The notes beneath the pieces are model-generated. The model saw nothing but the letters and a program-made list of their open reading frames with translations, did no database searches and was not told the DNA's origin. Shown here one piece after another: positions 61,722 through 64,000 of a stretch of DNA of 64,000 nt. Both the position numbers and the translations under genes were made by a program. The DNA is from Garra rufa (Eukaryota > Chordata > Actinopteri > Cypriniformes > Cyprinidae). Position 1 is the stretch's first letter; each line of letters starts with the position of its first letter. Where the stretch lies: NCBI RefSeq assembly GCF_049309525.1, contig NC_133367.1, positions 7,306,163 through 7,370,162 of the forward strand, in the 5' to 3' direction.

Positions 61722-64000
61722 CTGTGGAGCACATCAGAGAGTCAGAGTCCTGCAGACGGAGGCATACAGACCGATGCTGTGACTGTTTACTGACCCAGAG
61801 CCTGCAGCCGTGAAATCACCCCACAGGTCCTGAGTGGGCGGAGCCACAGGGGGGGCGGGGTCTCCAATGTCCAGTATCGTTCCTGAAAGACAATTGAAAG
61901 GAGCTTGTATTACAGAGTTCATACAGATACTGTGCAATTAATTTCCAGGACTTTTCCAGCACTGCTTTGTTGATCTTCCATTTCAAATTCTAAAAAAAAA
62001 AAATACACAAATGAAAATATACTAATAAAAAATGTCAAAAATAAAGAAGGACATGTAGTATTACTACTAAAGTAGTACAAAGTATACTACACTTTTAGTG
62101 CGCTGTATCTTTCCAAACGGATCCAACTTACGGTTTTCCTAAAAATTATGATTAAAACTGGGGAAAATCCCATTGACTTACACTGACGGAATATTCAAAT
62201 GATCAACACCATTCAAACTCCAACTGACAAAATTCAAATTTAAACTGCCAGAATCCCTTGAGACTCAAACTTCCCTTCTATCAACTATTTCTAATCCATT
62301 CAAACTAACTCGTTAATCATGCTAGAAACATGCTAGTAACATGCTAATCATGCTAGAATCATTCTAACAACATGCTAGTAACCTGACGATAGTGATAAAA
62401 TAATACTAGCAACATGCTAATCATGCTAGCAACATGCTAATACCTTGCTAATCATGTTAAAAACAAGCTAGTAAAATGTCAATCATGCTAACAACATGCT
62501 AATCATGATAAAATAATACCAGCAACATGCTTATCATGTTATAATCATGCTAGCAACTTGCAAATGATGTGAATAACATGCTAGTAATATGCTAATCATG
62601 CTAGCAACATGGGAGTAACCTGCTAATCATGCTAAGAACATGCTAGTAACATGTTAATGTTGCTGTAAACATGCTAGCGACTAGTCATGTTAAAAACATG
62701 CTAGTAACTTGCTATCTATCTATCTATCCTGTGTGCCTTCTGGGTAATGAGGAGCCTTTATAGGCCATCACTTAAGACTAAAGCAGCTAAAATCAAGTAG
62801 TACTGATAGGGGGCAGGGTTTCTCTCTCAATACTGACAGATTTCAGGTCATCTCCTGGCTTTCTATGTCATTTTGCACCTTGTTATCTTCATGTGTTCAA
62901 TACTTATTCCCTGTTTCATTTCACTTTATTTATTAGGAATCAACTTATATACTTAAATGTTCTGATTTCTGTGTATGAATTCAATATTTGGCTTGATGGC
63001 TTCATCTGGTGGAAATGATGTGTCAATAGCCCACTTAGAAATACCCTTACTGATGAAAATGCTGATGGGTCAAATACTTATTTTCCCCGCTGTATCTATC
63101 TATCCGTCTTTAAGCTACGTTAAAATGCAAACTATTTCAGACTGAAAACTGTCAAACTTAAAACCTTTTCAACTTTTCAAACTTTTCAAAAATTTCTGGT
63201 CCGGCTTTCTCAAGACAACTTAAACGTCTTTATCTAGTTTATAACTGTACTGTATTAATGGATTTATATTTCTAAAAAAAAAAAAAAAAAAAGAGATTCC
63301 CAAAATCCTGATCTGAAACAACAGATTTGTGAACCCGCACCACAGTTCTGATCTCAATCAAACGCTTCATGATCCGCGCTCCAAAGTGTCAATCTAAAGC
63401 TCAGAAGTTCCGATCTGAATCAAATGATTTATAATACACAATCTGATTTAAGCACTTTGAAATAGTGAATAAATTCACCCATCTAAAATTGGGTTTTTAA
63501 AATCGTTGCAATCAATGTCGAAATTGGAAAATGAATGGCTCTTTTAATTAGATCTATTTTTTGCAGTAAATCGCTTGAACTGAATGATCGAACTCACAAG
63601 TTTGAACCAATCGAAGCGGTTCCAGCATAAATGACTCACTCAACTGATTCACTTCATCTCTTCCTCTTTTTGCATCTTCAGTCATGTTTAGACGACTCTG
63701 TCAGTACTACTACTGGCTTAGCTCGATTGTTTCTGGCATTAACTGAAATAAGCGAAAAGTTTGATGTTTTTAAAATTGTGGGACTTCATAGATACACATA
63801 GATACCTCTTCAGGAGTATTGCTAATTTTAAGGGTTTTCCAGGACAAACATTCAAATTCAAGTACTTCATCACTTTAAGCACCTTGTCTGAACCCTGGTT
63901 TTAGCCACACCCACTCAATATTGAGCTGTGTGTCTCACCTGTGCTGGGCGGAGCGGTGGGCGTGGTCTGCTGTGCTGCGGGTGGAGGAACTACAGCAGCG
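61682..64000 (-). CDS. necap2: NECAP endocytosis-associated protein 2, C-terminal exons (partial)
   Basis: NECAPs bind the AP-2 alpha-appendage and clathrin machinery and regulate coated-vesicle formation at the plasma membrane. Three exons splice in phase (63939-64000, 61795-61882, 61682-61721). They encode a Pro/Ala-rich tail (VVPPPAAQQTTPTAPPS), the block TILDIGDPAPPVAPP, then QDLWGDFTAAGSG and the end RTGWVQF. A D(L/I)WGDF motif plus a terminal WVQF, both used for binding adaptor appendages, is specific to this family. The end resembles NECAP2 (GTGWVQF) more than NECAP1 (SNWVQF), and linkage to crocc also fits NECAP2. The N-terminal PH-like domain lies beyond the right edge. Confidence 0.88.
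61795..61882 (-). CDS. necap2: necap2 penultimate coding exon
   Basis: 88 bp between acceptor attgtctttcag and donor gtcagt. Encodes TILDIGDPAPPVAPPTQDLW, then GDFTAAGS. The 73-bp intron after it is short but canonical. Confidence 0.88.
62110..63240. repeat. Composite CATGCTAG element in necap2 intron
   Basis: The left flank has gaaaatcccattgacttaca, attcaaactccaactgac, cagaatcccttgagact and cttcccttctatcaac. The core 62310-62715 is of tgctag words, then tatctatctatc. The right flank 63100-63240 has tatttcagactgaaaactg and ttctggtccggctttctc. A Tc1-like fragment splits the tatc run. Confidence 0.75.
62730..63094. mobile_element. Tc1/mariner-like fragment inside the composite element
   Basis: The right end reads, on the minus strand, tacagcggggaaaataagta then tttgacccatcag. 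That is the terminal pattern of fish Tc1-like MITEs. A second tgttcaatacttattccct block lies near 62895. It lies between two tatctatc runs of the host repeat, so it inserted there. Confidence 0.5.
63300..63899 (-). repeat. Inverted relative of the intron 11 interspersed repeat
   Basis: Read on the minus strand it starts cagggttcagacaaggtgct, then aagtacttgaatttgaatg, passes gagtgagtcatttatgctgg and gaaccgcttcgattggttc, and ends in gatctgaa/caaatgattt words. The order matches 45975-46620. Confidence 0.6.
63939..64000 (-). CDS. necap2: necap2 antepenultimate coding exon (cut by right edge)
   Basis: 62 bp of exon visible. Encodes AAVVPPPAAQQTTPTAPPST with donor gtgaga. The proline-rich composition matches the NECAP linker. 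Confidence 0.8.

Overview
This window looks like teleost nuclear DNA, most likely from a cyprinid. It has vertebrate multi-exon genes with GT..AG introns, an NLRC3-like leucine-rich-repeat exon cluster of the kind expanded in fish, a DIRS retrotransposon fragment, many hAT-type transposons with 8-bp target duplications, and very repeat-rich introns. Nothing bacterial or viral is evident. One 500-bp assembly gap lies at 22678-23177.

Left third (1-22.7 kb). A possible first exon of an unidentified gene leaves the left edge on the minus strand (1-65). It is followed by three inverted-repeat mobile elements and a decayed plus-strand exon near 3.1 kb. Between 4.9 and 19.9 kb, eight minus-strand exons each encode an NLR-type leucine-rich repeat. 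All eight are multiples of 3 bp with the same splice phase, but no NACHT exon is present. The cluster is broken up by a hAT with a nested element, a solo LTR, three more hATs and a palindromic element. Several of these have exact target-site duplications, and two sit in LRR-unit sequence whose uninterrupted form survives nearby. A decayed DIRS element (20.5-22.7 kb) runs into the gap.

Centre (23.2-58.8 kb, minus strand). Here is a complete gene for rootletin (crocc), the coiled-coil protein of the ciliary rootlet and centrosome linker. I could place 36 coding exons. Their lengths sum to 5994 bp, all phases agree, and they predict a 1997-residue protein, close to the roughly 2017 residues of human CROCC. 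The ten introns longer than 1 kb all contain tandem-repeat arrays; most of the other 25 are 66-206 bp. The largest array is about 7.1 kb of a 39-bp unit in intron 9, with clear higher-order duplications.

Right end (58.8-64 kb). Upstream of crocc are a CpG-rich region and a candidate RFX X-box. Then, on the same strand, come the last three coding exons of necap2, an endocytic clathrin/AP-2 accessory protein, ending in the family's WVQF C-terminus. necap2 continues past the right edge. CROCC and NECAP2 are also neighbours at human 1p36.13, so this looks like conserved linkage.

The least ordinary content is repetitive. A composite repeat with constant flanks and a variable CATGCTAG-like core occurs at least five times, in both orientations. 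A hAT-like inverted-repeat element encloses a 41-bp array. The 39-bp satellite resembles the tail of an interspersed repeat found elsewhere in the window.
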